Below are positions 1-9,494 of a DNA stretch of 64,000 bases, one piece after another (positions within the stretch are counted from its first letter, which is position 1; the number at the start of each line of letters is the position of its first letter). The position numbers and the translations under genes were made by a program. The stretch spans positions 527,129 to 591,128 of the forward strand of contig CP128386.1 in NCBI GenBank assembly GCA_030345135.1, written 5' to 3'. The stretch is from Chitinophagaceae bacterium DXS (GTDB lineage: Bacteria; Bacteroidota; Bacteroidia; Chitinophagales; Chitinophagaceae). The notes under the pieces are model-generated. The model was not told where the DNA came from, did not search any database, and saw only the letters and a program-made list of their open reading frames with translations.

Positions 1-1
1 T

Positions 2-2320
2 CCTAAAGTGAGCAGGCAATATGCTGAGGTAAATGTAAAAACACATATAGTGAATGAGGTGAGAGAACAGAAGGAAGTTAAGCTTGTTACTGTAATAAAG
101 GATAACACCAACCGGGAGGTGGCTCGTGCGGTTTCTGCGAATGTTTTTCAAGACGAAAAAGAATTCGTTCAAACCCTTGCTGTAAACAATCCTTCGCTCT
201 GGCATCCGGATCATCCTTATTTGTACCATCTTGTTTCGCAGGTATATAGTGATAACAAGTTGGTGGATGAAAAAACAACTTCAATCGGGATACGTACGAT
301 CAGTTTTAAATCTCCTTCAGGAAAAGCAGATGGCTTTTATATCAATGGAGAGAAGCTCTATCTGCGCGGCGCAAACAGGCATCAATGCTATCAAACCATT
401 GGCGATGCTGCATCCAATTCAATGCAATACCGCGATGCCTTGCAAATAAAAAAAGGAGGATTTAATTCCGTGAGAGCTGCGCACTACCCACAATCACCTG
501 CATTTTTAAATGCTTGTGATGAATTGGGTTTATTGGTGATAGAATGTGAACCAGGCTGGCAGTTTTTTAATAAAGATTCAATTTTTATCTGCCGCACATT
601 CCGCGATATAAGAGAGATGATCAGAAGAGACCGGAACAGGCCCTCAGTGTTTTTGTGGGAGACATCGTTGAATGAATCACCAACTCCTGCAGCATGGGCT
701 AAGCAGGCGGTGGCCATTGCGCATGAAGAAATGCCCAATGATCAGATGTTTACATCAGATGATTTTTTTGCGAATGGTAAAAAGTTTTATGATGTATGTT
801 ATAAGGTAGTTAATGAAGATGGTTCTGATCCGATGCCGCAAATGCCTTCGATCACACGCGAATGGGGAGATACATGGATTGCCGATCCTGCAAAAGAAAA
901 TGGTCTGAGGGCTTCGAGAATGTACACTGAAAAAGGACTGATTAATCAATGTATACTCAGACAGAACGCGCTGAACGGAACTCCGCTGGAAAGCGAAGGT
1001 GGTTACTGGGATCATGCAAAGCTGGATGCCAATGAAAGAATAGCCGGTTATTTTTTATGGAGCTTTAATGATGTTACAAGAGGCTCAGATCCCATAACAG
1101 CATTTTGTGGAGTGGTTGATATTGACAGGTATGAAAAATTCGGGTATTACCAATTAAAGGCGATGCAAGACGCCCGTAATCCTGCTTATGGACCGATGGT
1201 TTTTATTGCCAGTTTCAATAACAGACCTGATATAGATTCTTCCGTAATTGTATTTTCAAATTGTGAGAAGGTAAAATTTTACAGGAATAATCACTTCATC
1301 AAAGAAATCACCCGCTCTGAAAATGCAGTTACTGCACCGTTCATCGCAGCCAAAGGGGGAAGTCCTTATTTTAAATTTGATTTGACAACATACGAGACCG
1401 GCGAACTAAAAGCTGAAGGTTATCTTGATGGAAAACTGGTTGCGGTACATACCATAGCTACACCAGGTAAGCCAGATCACCTGGAGATTGAGGTTGATGA
1501 TCAATTAATAAAACCAGTAGGAGATGGGACTGATATGATACCGCTCCACGTTAAGATTTGTGATAAGAACGGTACGCTAATTTCAAATAAGAACGCTCTT
1601 GAATCTTACACTATTCATCTTAATGTGAGTGGTGCCGGGTCACTGATTGGTGCTGATATTGCAAGGGCGAACATTGCGGTGCAACATACGGAAGGTGGTA
1701 TTGGTTATGGCATTATCCGTACAGGTAGCCACGCAGGTAAGATAACGGTAAGTGCAACAGCTGATGCTTTAAGGCCTGCTCAAAAAGTTGTTACAACCGT
1801 TAAAAGTGAAGATCAATTTGTACAGGATGGAAAACATTATGCCTGGCTCATTGAAAAAGAAAATACAGTCTTGAAAGAAGGAAATATGAGTGAAGCCCTG
1901 AATGAAAAAACGCAATTGATAAAACTCCTGCCTTCCATGCTAAAGGTGAATAGTGAAAAGCTTTTACCTGGAATAGAAAAACTAATAGACGAAGACTACT
2001 CTACTGTGTGGATAGACGAGGCTAACATTGTTCCTGCTGAACTGACAATTGATCTTGGCGGGCAATATAAGTTAAAGGGTTGTAAGATAGTGTGGGGAAA
2101 AGATAGTGACTGGTACACATATTCACTGCAGGTTTCTGAAGATGGAAAGAACTGGAAAACAGAAGTTGAAAATGTAAAAAGCTCCGGGCAAGAATATAAG
2201 CCTGTATTATTTACCACTACCAATGCAAGATATGTAAGGCTGAAGATTGCAGGCGTGCAGTCTGAGCAAAGCAAGATTGCGGTTAAAGAGTTTGAGTTAG
2301 TTGGTAGTGATGACAATTGA
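2..2320 (+). CDS. Glycoside hydrolase family 2 protein, 5' end cut by window
   Basis: The reading frame is open from the first bases, so the true start lies upstream and the N-terminal sugar-binding domain is missing. What remains is the immunoglobulin-like domain, the TIM barrel and a C-terminal F5/8 type C (discoidin) carbohydrate-binding domain at about residues 650-770 (numbered from the GTG at 8). In GH2 enzymes the acid/base is the Glu of an Asn-Glu pair, here N222-E223 in LNES. The nucleophile fits E285 in ITREWGDTW. The family includes beta-galactosidases, beta-glucuronidases and beta-mannosidases; substrate cannot be assigned from this fragment. The protein is probably exported, but the signal peptide is outside the window. 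It faces the minus-strand carbohydrate genes downstream and shares a two-way terminator with them. The family call is secure; the exact activity is not. Confidence 0.88.
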   Translation, partial: PKVSRQYAEVNVKTHIVNEVREQKEVKLVTVIKDNTNREVARAVSANVFQDEKEFVQTLAVNNPSLWHPDHPYLYHLVSQVYSDNKLVDEKTTSIGIRTISFKSPSGKADGFYINGEKLYLRGANRHQCYQTIGDAASNSMQYRDALQIKKGGFNSVRAAHYPQSPAFLNACDELGLLVIECEPGWQFFNKDSIFICRTFRDIREMIRRDRNRPSVFLWETSLNESPTPAAWAKQAVAIAHEEMPNDQMFTSDDFFANGKKFYDVCYKVVNEDGSDPMPQMPSITREWGDTWIADPAKENGLRASRMYTEKGLINQCILRQNALNGTPLESEGGYWDHAKLDANERIAGYFLWSFNDVTRGSDPITAFCGVVDIDRYEKFGYYQLKAMQDARNPAYGPMVFIASFNNRPDIDSSVIVFSNCEKVKFYRNNHFIKEITRSENAVTAPFIAAKGGSPYFKFDLTTYETGELKAEGYLDGKLVAVHTIATPGKPDHLEIEVDDQLIKPVGDGTDMIPLHVKICDKNGTLISNKNALESYTIHLNVSGAGSLIGADIARANIAVQHTEGGIGYGIIRTGSHAGKITVSATADALRPAQKVVTTVKSEDQFVQDGKHYAWLIEKENTVLKEGNMSEALNEKTQLIKLLPSMLKVNSEKLLPGIEKLIDEDYSTVWIDEANIVPAELTIDLGGQYKLKGCKIVWGKDSDWYTYSLQVSEDGKNWKTEVENVKSSGQEYKPVLFTTTNARYVRLKIAGVQSEQSKIAVKEFELVGSDDN

Positions 2321-2391
2321 CAATACAATGTCGTTTGGTTAAGCTGAAATAGTATGACAGTACTCTTGGCAATCACGCCGACTGCCTTCGA

Positions 2392-2527
2392 TTCATTGCC
2401 GTCTGCTTCAGCTGACGGACAGTGGATTATCTTTAAAACCGGGCTTTAGCCCAAAAAATCGATCGCGTGGCTAAAGCCATATTCAATTAGTTTCATTTTT
2501 CCGTCAGCTGAAGCAGACGGCAATGAA
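2392..2527. repeat. Nested palindromic (REPIN/MITE-like) intergenic element
   Basis: Two 28-base arms (2392-2419 and 2500-2527) are perfect inverted complements. Inside them lies a second, smaller inverted pair built on GGGCTTTAGCC (about 2440-2452) and GGCTAAAGCC (about 2468-2478). The element sits in the 412-bp gap between the convergent GH2 and cupredoxin genes. The nested layout resembles REP doublets (REPINs) or a MITE, but no transposase is nearby. Confidence 0.6.
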
Positions 2528-2682
2528 AAAACAGCCTTAATCTGTAATTGGCACGATAGGAGAGGTCTCCCGAATATTGATCTGATCGTGATATTTTAGG
2601 AGCGCTTGATATTGACAGCCCCTAACTGAACGAAATTGAATTTGCAATAAGTCTGATGCTGTTGTTAGTTTTATATGATGCA

Positions 2683-2710
2683 AAAAAGCCTTCCGGTGGG
2701 AAGGCTTTTT
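2683..2710. terminator. Bidirectional intrinsic terminator
   Basis: A perfect 12-bp stem (AAAAAGCCTTCC pairing with GGAAGGCTTTTT) closes a GGTG loop. The flanking A and T runs let it work on both strands. It lies between the stop of the plus-strand GH2 gene and the stop of the minus-strand gene at 2733. Confidence 0.85.
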
Positions 2711-2732
2711 CTATGAGATGAGATCTTACTTC

Positions 2733-4769
2733 TTATTCCGCTACCACTTTCATTACCCCCTTCATCACCAAATAATGTCCCGGATAACTACACAGGAACG
2801 GATAAGTTCCCGGTTTGTCCGGTGCTGTAAAATAGATGGTGTCAGACTCTTTAGGATGTAACAGTATAGTATGAAACAATACATTCGGCGTATTTGGTAC
2901 AAAACTTAATCTTTCTCCGTTCAGTCCCATGTTCACGGCCATTTGCCCAACCTTATCGGAAGTACCTGGCTTTACAAACACCATGTTGTGCAACATATCA
3001 TCGCTGTTTTTGAATGTGAGTTTTATTTTGCTGCCGGCTTTAACCGTAATATTGTCTGTATCGAACTTCAAACCGGGTTTTGTTCCGATAGTAATTGTTT
3101 TGTCGGGCTTGCCCCAATCAGCCGGTTGCTTTGTAAGGTGTTTCACAGTTACTGCTTTAGCTACAACAGCCCCGCTTGTACCACCTGAACCCATATTCAT
3201 ATGATCGTGATGTGACATGGCTGGCGTTACCTGGTTTTGCGCAGTGATCTTCAGGTTGTCACCATCAGGAATATTGTTCAATGTGTAATAGCCAGTATTA
3301 TGCAACAACGCCACTTTCTCTGCAGAACGCACACCTTCAGTTTTGATTTCATGAATATAACCAAGCTTTAAGGAATCCAGCACCAGGCGAACTTTTAACT
3401 TGTCCGGAGAAACTTCAATCGCTTTTATTTTTCTGTCGCCCTGGTTAATTACCGGACTTCCATAAATATGATGATACTTGTAAGTAAAGCTGGTGATCTG
3501 GTAAGAGTTAACATCTTTGGCTGCTTTTTCGTCCACCGGCTGTGTAAACTCAATCTCAAAGCCATCAGGCCTGGCGCTTACGGTCTTCATTTCGAAAGGC
3601 GTTTTTTCGTTCCACACCAATCTTTGCAGGCCATATTCTTTGCCTCCTGTTGCTCCCCAGCCGCGAGCCGTCATACCAACAAACATGCTGCCGTCAGATC
3701 CCCAGCACATGCGGATAATGCCGGAAGAAAACCCTTCTCTGAAAGGAAATACAACACCCTGGTATACACCTTTTACTTTTTCAAGTGAAACGCGCATGAT
3801 CTTACTTTGTCCCTGGTCACCAACAAAAAGTTGCCCTTCAAACGGACCCATTTTGGCAGCGCCTTCATAGCTAAGAATATCTGATGTAGAAATCCCTAAG
3901 ATGGTATGAGGAAACCAAACTGCCGGTGTTTTTAATCCGGGGACACGTTTAGCTACTTCATACTTGGGTTCGCCGGTATCCGGAATATCCTGCTTTTTTA
4001 ATCTAACCGGCGAGTTAGGTTCGCCGGACCAACGAAGACCACCGGGATTTCCAACAAAGTCACCTTCTGCTACATTGGTAATGCTCCCGGAGCCCACCCA
4101 GTCACCCTGGTTCTCTGCATAAAAGATATCTCCGCTGTTATTCAGCCCAAAGCCCGCAGGTGAGCGGAAGCCCGTTGCGAAAGGTTTGAATTTACCTTCA
4201 GGACTTATCTTAATCATCCAGCCGCGCCATTTGGTTAAGCTTTCGCCATATCCGATCCAGGAAAGGTTCAGCGTAAGGATCATGTTACCATCTTTATCTA
4301 GTTTTGGGCCATAAGAATACTCATGATAGTTACCCGATAAAGGCCAGGAATAAATGGTTTCATATTCATCAGCTCTTCCATCACCGTCAAGATCTCTCAG
4401 CCTGGTCAGCTCGGACCTTTGTGCCAAATACAGATCCCCTTTGATGTAGTTGAGCCCAAGCGTTTCGTGCATGCCCTCTGCAAACAGTGAATAGCGTGGC
4501 ATGCCTCCATTTTTCATGTAAGGATTGCTTATTTTCCAAACCTCTCCATGTCGTGTTGAAACAGCCAATGCATCGTTCGGCAGTAAAGTCATTCCGCCTA
4601 CTTCCAGCTTTACATTTTCGGGAATGGGCAGTGTTTGAATGGTATAATAATCTTCTTCTTTCTGAGTGATCGTGGTATCGCTGTTCTGAGCTTTTGCACC
4701 AAAGCACGCTGCAAATAACAGTCCGCCCAGCAAAGCTTTTTTATGTTTAAATGTATGTTGCGTTGTCAT
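2733..4769 (-). CDS. Secreted beta-propeller protein fused to an azurin-like cupredoxin domain
   Basis: 678 residues with a signal peptide ending near AKAQ. Residues about 45-400 look like the six-bladed propeller of sorbosone/PQQ-type sugar dehydrogenases (GFRSPAGFG, NQGDWVGSG, VGDQGQ). A linker of unclear fold follows. The last ~120 residues form a cupredoxin domain: C660, H665 and M669 reproduce the azurin spacing C-x4-H-x3-M, and the His of DMLHNMVF is the likely fourth ligand. It should therefore bind one type-1 copper and carry electrons in the periplasm. It starts 9 bp after the DUF1080 gene stops, so the two are very probably co-transcribed. Inference: an oxidoreductase for sugars or sugar derivatives with its own electron carrier. 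Propeller substrate and true enzymatic activity are unknown. Confidence 0.75.
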   Translation of the reverse strand: MTTQHTFKHKKALLGGLLFAACFGAKAQNSDTTITQKEEDYYTIQTLPIPENVKLEVGGMTLLPNDALAVSTRHGEVWKISNPYMKNGGMPRYSLFAEGMHETLGLNYIKGDLYLAQRSELTRLRDLDGDGRADEYETIYSWPLSGNYHEYSYGPKLDKDGNMILTLNLSWIGYGESLTKWRGWMIKISPEGKFKPFATGFRSPAGFGLNNSGDIFYAENQGDWVGSGSITNVAEGDFVGNPGGLRWSGEPNSPVRLKKQDIPDTGEPKYEVAKRVPGLKTPAVWFPHTILGISTSDILSYEGAAKMGPFEGQLFVGDQGQSKIMRVSLEKVKGVYQGVVFPFREGFSSGIIRMCWGSDGSMFVGMTARGWGATGGKEYGLQRLVWNEKTPFEMKTVSARPDGFEIEFTQPVDEKAAKDVNSYQITSFTYKYHHIYGSPVINQGDRKIKAIEVSPDKLKVRLVLDSLKLGYIHEIKTEGVRSAEKVALLHNTGYYTLNNIPDGDNLKITAQNQVTPAMSHHDHMNMGSGGTSGAVVAKAVTVKHLTKQPADWGKPDKTITIGTKPGLKFDTDNITVKAGSKIKLTFKNSDDMLHNMVFVKPGTSDKVGQMAVNMGLNGERLSFVPNTPNVLFHTILLHPKESDTIYFTAPDKPGTYPFLCSYPGHYLVMKGVMKVVAE

Positions 4770-4778
4770 GATGGTAGA

Positions 4779-6209
4779 TTACCAGGTGATGGAATAAGAA
4801 ACGGTGTTGTTTTGTGCGTTAACAGGAACAAGCATTTCCTGTCCTTTTGCAGTTTGCCTTATTACCGGTGCATATTTTTCATCTATCTGCAGGTAATAAG
4901 ATTTGTTGCTGACAGCATATAATCCTTTGCTGAGCTGCTGAATGTTATCAGCTGTTGCAATTTTGCAATATAACTGGGCAGGAGGATTGTCTACTTTTAT
5001 TTCTCTCGTCAAGCCGGCACCGTTAGCAGAGAATATTTTATCCATCACATTAATGCCATTGTAGTTGTATTTGAACGTTGGATTTCTTTCTTTATCCAGG
5101 CTATAGCCTTTATTGTTGAAGTCATCGAACGCAACTGAATCCGGCCAGGCTGCAGTATTGCTGGTTAATACCGCTACAGGAGGCTGATTAGGAAAAGTGA
5201 TTGCGCTGCCCAGCGGCTTTGCCAGTTGAGGTTCACCTCTTTCATGCCACATGTCAGTAACATCCAGGAACGGTCCTCTCCAAACCTGTAACAAAGCACC
5301 TTCTTTCAAATTGTAAGCAAAGTTTGTTTGATCCGGATAACCTGCTGATATAACGTGGGTCAGCTTTGTGTCGCCATATTGCCAGAAACTCCTGAGCAAT
5401 ACCGGTTCATTTGAAGAAGGAGTGTAGACAATCGGGTTGTCTATGGACCTTCTTTTTTTAGCAGGTGCCATTGCAGATTGTAGTGGCCTTATCTGTACGT
5501 TCTTAAATGCAACAGGACCGTGATCACCTTGTAACATTAAAGGGCCGAGTGCCTTTTCATCATTGAATGCTGAAGCTCTTGTCGGACCGGTTACGGCAGT
5601 TTCTTCCTGTACCAATGAGCCATTCAGATATACTTCTTCAAAAACGGCATTGCTTATTTTTTTGCCATCAGCACCAAACTTCGGCGCGCGGAACCTGATT
5701 TTCACATGTTGCCATAAACCCGGTGCACGGCTAACATTAACTAGAGGTGCTGTTCCTTCATAGCCCTTTTCGTCTCCGGATCTGCTCTCATCCCAACGTT
5801 GGTAAACACCGCCGCAGTCTGAAAATGTCGGATGAATTTTCTGCCAGCTATCAAACAGTTGCACTTCATAACGGCCCTGCAGATAAATGCCGGAGTTGCT
5901 GCCTTTTGCCATCATAAAATCCAGTTCAACTTCAGCATCGCCAAATTCTTTTTGTGTAATGAGATGTGAATTGTTTTTGCTATCCGGTTTATCTACCACG
6001 CATCCTTTGCCGGCAATAGCCTGGATGTCGTTAGGTTGATTGAAATTGCAAGCCGCATCGCCGGCTATTGTCCAGTTGGCCCCTGCATTTTTAAAATCAC
6101 TCAGATCGTTAAAGACAATGTTGGCGGTTGCCGTACCGTCTTGTGCTAGCGCAGTTTGCCAGCAGATAAGGCCGGCAAACAGATAGCGCATTTTGTTCAT
6201 CCGTTTCAT
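4779..6209 (-). CDS. DUF1080 (3-keto-disaccharide hydrolase fold) secreted protein
   Basis: The frame stays open to 6245, but the ATG at 6209 (or 6200) is preferred because it gives a clean signal peptide, MNKMRYLFAGLICW...ALAQD. The N-terminal half is a DUF1080 concanavalin-like domain, recognised by GSNSGIYLQGRYEVQLFDSW and GGVYQRWDE. The C-terminal ~230 residues, after a basic linker KKRRS, are a second beta-rich region also seen in large multidomain secreted proteins of Bacteroidota. Some DUF1080 proteins hydrolyse 3-keto-glycosides made by sugar oxidoreductases, and the adjacent propeller/cupredoxin gene makes such a role attractive here. That role is inferred from context. Direct operon partner: the gene ending at 2733. 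Confidence 0.75.
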   Translation of the reverse strand: MKRMNKMRYLFAGLICWQTALAQDGTATANIVFNDLSDFKNAGANWTIAGDAACNFNQPNDIQAIAGKGCVVDKPDSKNNSHLITQKEFGDAEVELDFMMAKGSNSGIYLQGRYEVQLFDSWQKIHPTFSDCGGVYQRWDESRSGDEKGYEGTAPLVNVSRAPGLWQHVKIRFRAPKFGADGKKISNAVFEEVYLNGSLVQEETAVTGPTRASAFNDEKALGPLMLQGDHGPVAFKNVQIRPLQSAMAPAKKRRSIDNPIVYTPSSNEPVLLRSFWQYGDTKLTHVISAGYPDQTNFAYNLKEGALLQVWRGPFLDVTDMWHERGEPQLAKPLGSAITFPNQPPVAVLTSNTAAWPDSVAFDDFNNKGYSLDKERNPTFKYNYNGINVMDKIFSANGAGLTREIKVDNPPAQLYCKIATADNIQQLSKGLYAVSNKSYYLQIDEKYAPVIRQTAKGQEMLVPVNAQNNTVSYSITW

Positions 6210-6240
6210 GAAGTTGGTTGTTTTCCTGGTGGTAAAAAAA

Positions 6241-6268
6241 GTCAATGGTGAATGGTGAATAGTGAAAC
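6241..6268. repeat. Heptamer array (GTGAATG word)
   Basis: Four 7-base units (GTCAATG, GTGAATG, GTGAATA, GTGAAAC) lie just upstream of the DUF1080 gene. The same word recurs at 59917 and 60038. Confidence 0.7.
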
Positions 6269-6347
6269 GTGCAGCAGAAAACTATTATCAAACATTCCTC
6301 ATTCATTCACATTTTATTAATCAAAAAAATTGCTTTCATATCCATGC

Positions 6348-6408
6348 ATTCGCATATTCGCACATTTACCCATTCGCACATTCATTGTCAATTTTCAATT
6401 TTCAATTA
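6348..6408. repeat. Octamer array followed by heptamer array
   Basis: Five 8-base units of ATTCGCAC type occupy 6348-6387. Three 7-base units of TCAATTT follow at 6388-6408 and run into the stop codon of the GH95 gene. The octamer word recurs at 43255-43310. Confidence 0.75.
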
Positions 6409-8862
6409 TTCCGCTTCGAATTCATAAGTTTTTCCCGCTTCCGTCATTACATCATATTCATACACCTGTCTTAATTGCAATCCTTTCAAAGATGCTTTCG
6501 GTGAAACAACAGGTTCCTTTGTGTCTGCCGTTTTGTAAAAGATATTATTGTTGTTGCCTGTTGCTTTTGCTAGTTTAATTGATGGTGACGTTGCTTTTAT
6601 CGGGTAATAAGTTCTGATCCTGAGGTTTCCGCCCAGGGTCGATTTTACAGACAAATGCGTAAGGCTGTTATTCGTCCATTTTATGTCTGTTTCGAAGCCG
6701 CCTCTTGCGCGGAGACCCTTTATCTCGCCGTCTTTCCATTGTGATGGTAACGCAGGAAGAACATGCAGCGCACCGTCATGAGATTGCAACAACATTTCTG
6801 CAATGCCTGAAGTGCATCCAAAATTGCCATCAATCTGGAATGGCGGATGTGCATCAAATAAGTTGGGATAAGTGCCACCGCCACCTTTATTTCCTCCAAC
6901 TGGTGTAAGCTGATCTGTAATCAATTTCTCCGCATGATCTCCATCGAGAAGTCTTGCCCAGAGATTTACTTTCCAGCCCATCGACCATCCGGTTGAAACA
7001 TCTCCGCGATAGATCAATGAATTTCTTGCAGCTTCAAACAATGCGGCGTTGCGATAAGGTGATATTTCATTTCCCGGAAATAAACCCCACAAATGCGAAA
7101 CATGCCTATGTTTATCTTCCGGGTTATCCCAATCATAAAACCATTCCTGTAGCTGGCTATACTGGCCAATCTGCATTGGAGGCAGGTTAGGAATGCGTTT
7201 GCTGATTTCTTGTGTAGTGGCGTTATTGATGCCAAGAATTTTTGCGGCCTGAACCGTATTGTGGAATAAAGCAAAAACAATCTGGTTATCCATTGTGGTG
7301 CCGGCAGAAATGTTGATGCCGTTATGCGCATTTTCCGGTGAAGCAGATGGAGACACCAGCCACCATCCTTTTTGAGGATCTTTCGCCATCACATCCAGGA
7401 AAAATTCACTGGCAGATTGCATGGATGGATAAATATCTTTTAGAAATTTCTTATCGCCACTATAAACAAATTTCTCCCACATATGCTGACAGAGCCACGC
7501 ACCGCCTGTTGGCCAAACGCCCCAGGGACCGTCAATAGGCGCAGTGAACCGCCATAAATCCGTGTTATGATGCAATACCCAGCCTCTTGCACCATACATA
7601 CTTTTAGCAGTGGTTTGTCCTGTAACTGTGAGATCCTTTACCATTTTAACCAACGGTTCGTGTAATTCAGAGAGATTGGTTACTTCTGCAGGCCAGTAGT
7701 TCATTTCAAGGTTGATATTATCTGTATACTTGCTGTCCCATGGTGGCCTTGTCAATGGGTTCCATATGCCCTGCAGATTTGCCGGTTGAGTGCCGGGTTG
7801 GGAACTACAAATAAGCAGGTAACGGCCGAACTGGAAATATAAAGAAACCAATGCAGGATCAAACGTTGACGCAAACCTGCGTAGTCTTTCATCTGTAGGT
7901 AATGCTGCAGCATCAGTTGTTCCGAGATTGAATACTACCCTGTTGAAGTATTTACTATAGAAATTGGATTGGTCTTGTTTGGCCGACTCATATTTCTTTG
8001 ATTCTGCGTTAGCCAGGTATTTTTTTGCCCTGCTTATTTCGTCGGCAGTAAGATCATTGTATTTGTTGAAGTTGGTGGCGGCAGATACATAAATGGTTGC
8101 CACATTAGCACCCTGTACAGTAATGGATGTATCATTGTTGTTGATTGACCCGCCTTCCGTTTTAATGGAAGTTATTGCACAGACTTTCACAGCGCCCTTT
8201 ATTCCCTGGTGGTCAGGTGAAATTGCAGATAGCGTCAATTCATGTCCGTTGGCTTTAACCCCACCTTGTTGAGGTGTTTTCATGGATGCAGTAAAACTGA
8301 TACTGTTTGCTTTATCCGCAGTTAATCTTATGACGATTGCCTGATCAATAAATGACGAGAATATTTCGCGGGTAAAGTGCACGCCATTTACTTCGTAGGC
8401 TGTGGTTGTAGTTGCTTTAGATACGTCCAAAGAACGACGGAATTTTGCCGGCTCATATTGTTCATGACCCGGAAAATGTAACAATACATCTCCTACAGGC
8501 TGATAAGGCATGCCGTGTATTTTTTCTGCTACAAACGTTTTTGAGGCAAGTGTTTCCGCTTCCTTGTATTTGCCTTCAAAAATGAGCTGCTGAACTGTTT
8601 GCAGCGCATCCTTTGCCTTGGGATTATCATTGTTAAACGGACCACCTGCCCAAAAGCTGTCTTCATTTAATTGAATCAGCTCGTCTGGGGGTCTGCCAAA
8701 TACCATTGCACCCAATCTGCCGTTACCAATCGGTAAGGCTTCTTCCCATTTTGTTGCCGGTTTGTTGTACCACAATTCATACACAGAATTTTGCTGTGCG
8801 CGCGAAACGATTGTTGTCGAAAGTAACAGCAGCGCTAAGTAGCCGCGGACAAGTATTTTCAT
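6406..8862 (-). CDS. Glycoside hydrolase family 95 (alpha-L-fucosidase type)
   Basis: 818 residues, full length for GH95, with a signal peptide ending near SRAQQ, so periplasmic or secreted. GH95 enzymes remove alpha-1,2-linked L-fucose (some act on L-galactose) with inversion. Family marks: the N-terminal [14 protein letters not shown] and [12 protein letters not shown]382-I-N384 before MNYWPAE, matching the Asn pair that activates water in the characterised bifidobacterial enzyme; E510 in SPSASPEN as the general acid; and D678 in FQIDGNFG. All catalytic positions appear intact. It is first in a minus-strand set with the DUF1080 and cupredoxin genes, although a 196-bp gap with repeats separates them. 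A promoter and LacI-type palindrome lie upstream. Family assignment is secure; fucose versus galactose preference is not decided by sequence reading. Confidence 0.92.
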   Translation of the reverse strand: MKILVRGYLALLLLSTTIVSRAQQNSVYELWYNKPATKWEEALPIGNGRLGAMVFGRPPDELIQLNEDSFWAGGPFNNDNPKAKDALQTVQQLIFEGKYKEAETLASKTFVAEKIHGMPYQPVGDVLLHFPGHEQYEPAKFRRSLDVSKATTTTAYEVNGVHFTREIFSSFIDQAIVIRLTADKANSISFTASMKTPQQGGVKANGHELTLSAISPDHQGIKGAVKVCAITSIKTEGGSINNNDTSITVQGANVATIYVSAATNFNKYNDLTADEISRAKKYLANAESKKYESAKQDQSNFYSKYFNRVVFNLGTTDAAALPTDERLRRFASTFDPALVSLYFQFGRYLLICSSQPGTQPANLQGIWNPLTRPPWDSKYTDNINLEMNYWPAEVTNLSELHEPLVKMVKDLTVTGQTTAKSMYGARGWVLHHNTDLWRFTAPIDGPWGVWPTGGAWLCQHMWEKFVYSGDKKFLKDIYPSMQSASEFFLDVMAKDPQKGWWLVSPSASPENAHNGINISAGTTMDNQIVFALFHNTVQAAKILGINNATTQEISKRIPNLPPMQIGQYSQLQEWFYDWDNPEDKHRHVSHLWGLFPGNEISPYRNAALFEAARNSLIYRGDVSTGWSMGWKVNLWARLLDGDHAEKLITDQLTPVGGNKGGGGTYPNLFDAHPPFQIDGNFGCTSGIAEMLLQSHDGALHVLPALPSQWKDGEIKGLRARGGFETDIKWTNNSLTHLSVKSTLGGNLRIRTYYPIKATSPSIKLAKATGNNNNIFYKTADTKEPVVSPKASLKGLQLRQVYEYDVMTEAGKTYEFEAE

Positions 8863-8925
8863 ATGCTAATATTCGTTTTGGATCAGTTGCAATCTGTTAG
8901 TGTCGGTTGTTTTAACCGGGATGGG

Positions 8926-8966
8926 TAAATATAGTAAGTTTTTCCGTGATATTGCAATCGGTTGCA
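8926..8966 (-). promoter_or_regulatory. Promoter and LacI-type operator of the GH95 gene
   Basis: On the minus strand ATTG (8958-8955) is followed after 21 bases by TATATTTA (8933-8926), close to the Bacteroidota TTTG / TAnnTTTG pattern. The expected 5' UTR is about 55 nt. The palindrome TGCAATCGGTTGCA (8953-8966) has TGCAA/TTGCA half-sites around a central CG and overlaps the -33 box. This is the layout of LacI-family operators. A further half-site lies at about 8887-8894. Confidence 0.5.
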
Positions 8967-9093
8967 TTTTTGAAAGGAATTTTTTGGCATTCGAAATTTT
9001 AAAACTGATAGCAGGTCATATTTGATGGCAAATAAACTCGTTCAAATGAGCTGAATATCTCCGTAATTCGAAATAATGTCATCGTCAGACATT

Positions 9094-9124
9094 TTTGTAA
9101 CTAAACCAGTTTGTTCCATCTTTG
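9094..9124 (+). promoter_or_regulatory. Promoter of the 76-residue gene
   Basis: TTTG (9094-9097), a 19-base spacer, then CATCTTTG (9117-9124), one base from the TAnnTTTG consensus. The ATG follows 17 bases later. The rest of the 279-bp gap back to the GH95 start holds only the GH95 promoter on the other strand. Confidence 0.55.
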
Positions 9125-9141
9125 CGGTTTAAATGTAAAAC

Positions 9142-9372
9142 ATGACTGAAGAATTTTTTACCATATCATTTGATCATGAAGGCGTTCACTACGATGGCCG
9201 CGTTAGTCCCGGAAAAAAAGATAAGGATGGAATAGTGCGCTCATACCACGTTGTTCTCAACAACGTATTCTTTGGTTATGTAAATAACGATGGCAAAAGC
9301 TGGTTCACTTCCGAACAGCGCCCTGAGTCATTGACTGAAAGAGTGGGGAAGGAGATAGAGGAGAAGTTGTAG
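9142..9372 (+). CDS. Small conserved hypothetical protein
   Basis: 76 residues with no signal peptide and no membrane segment, so cytoplasmic. The composition is balanced and well folded in appearance (FTISFDHEGVHYDGRVSP, then YHVVLNNVFFGYV), suggesting a single small beta-rich domain. No catalytic motif is visible and I do not recognise a named family. It has its own promoter and stands alone: the upstream neighbour is divergent and the downstream 617 bp is repeats. The good promoter and start spacing make it a real gene. Confidence 0.7.
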   Translation: MTEEFFTISFDHEGVHYDGRVSPGKKDKDGIVRSYHVVLNNVFFGYVNNDGKSWFTSEQRPESLTERVGKEIEEKL

Positions 9373-9377
9373 GTTGA

Positions 9378-9412
9378 GTTGTAAGTTTTACGTGGTACGT
9401 TATACGTTTATC
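9378..9412. repeat. Heptamer array (GTTATAC word)
   Basis: Five 7-base units (GTTGTAA, GTTTTAC, GTGGTAC, GTTATAC, GTTTATC) begin 5 bp after the stop codon of the 76-residue gene. The reverse complement of this word is used at 11344-11420. Confidence 0.7.
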
Positions 9413-9494
9413 GCAGCATAGGTTAGTACGTTCAAAGTGCCTCTGTTTCTATTGCTGGTAAGGTGTCTAGAGAACCGCCTGTTTTGTATTCGTT

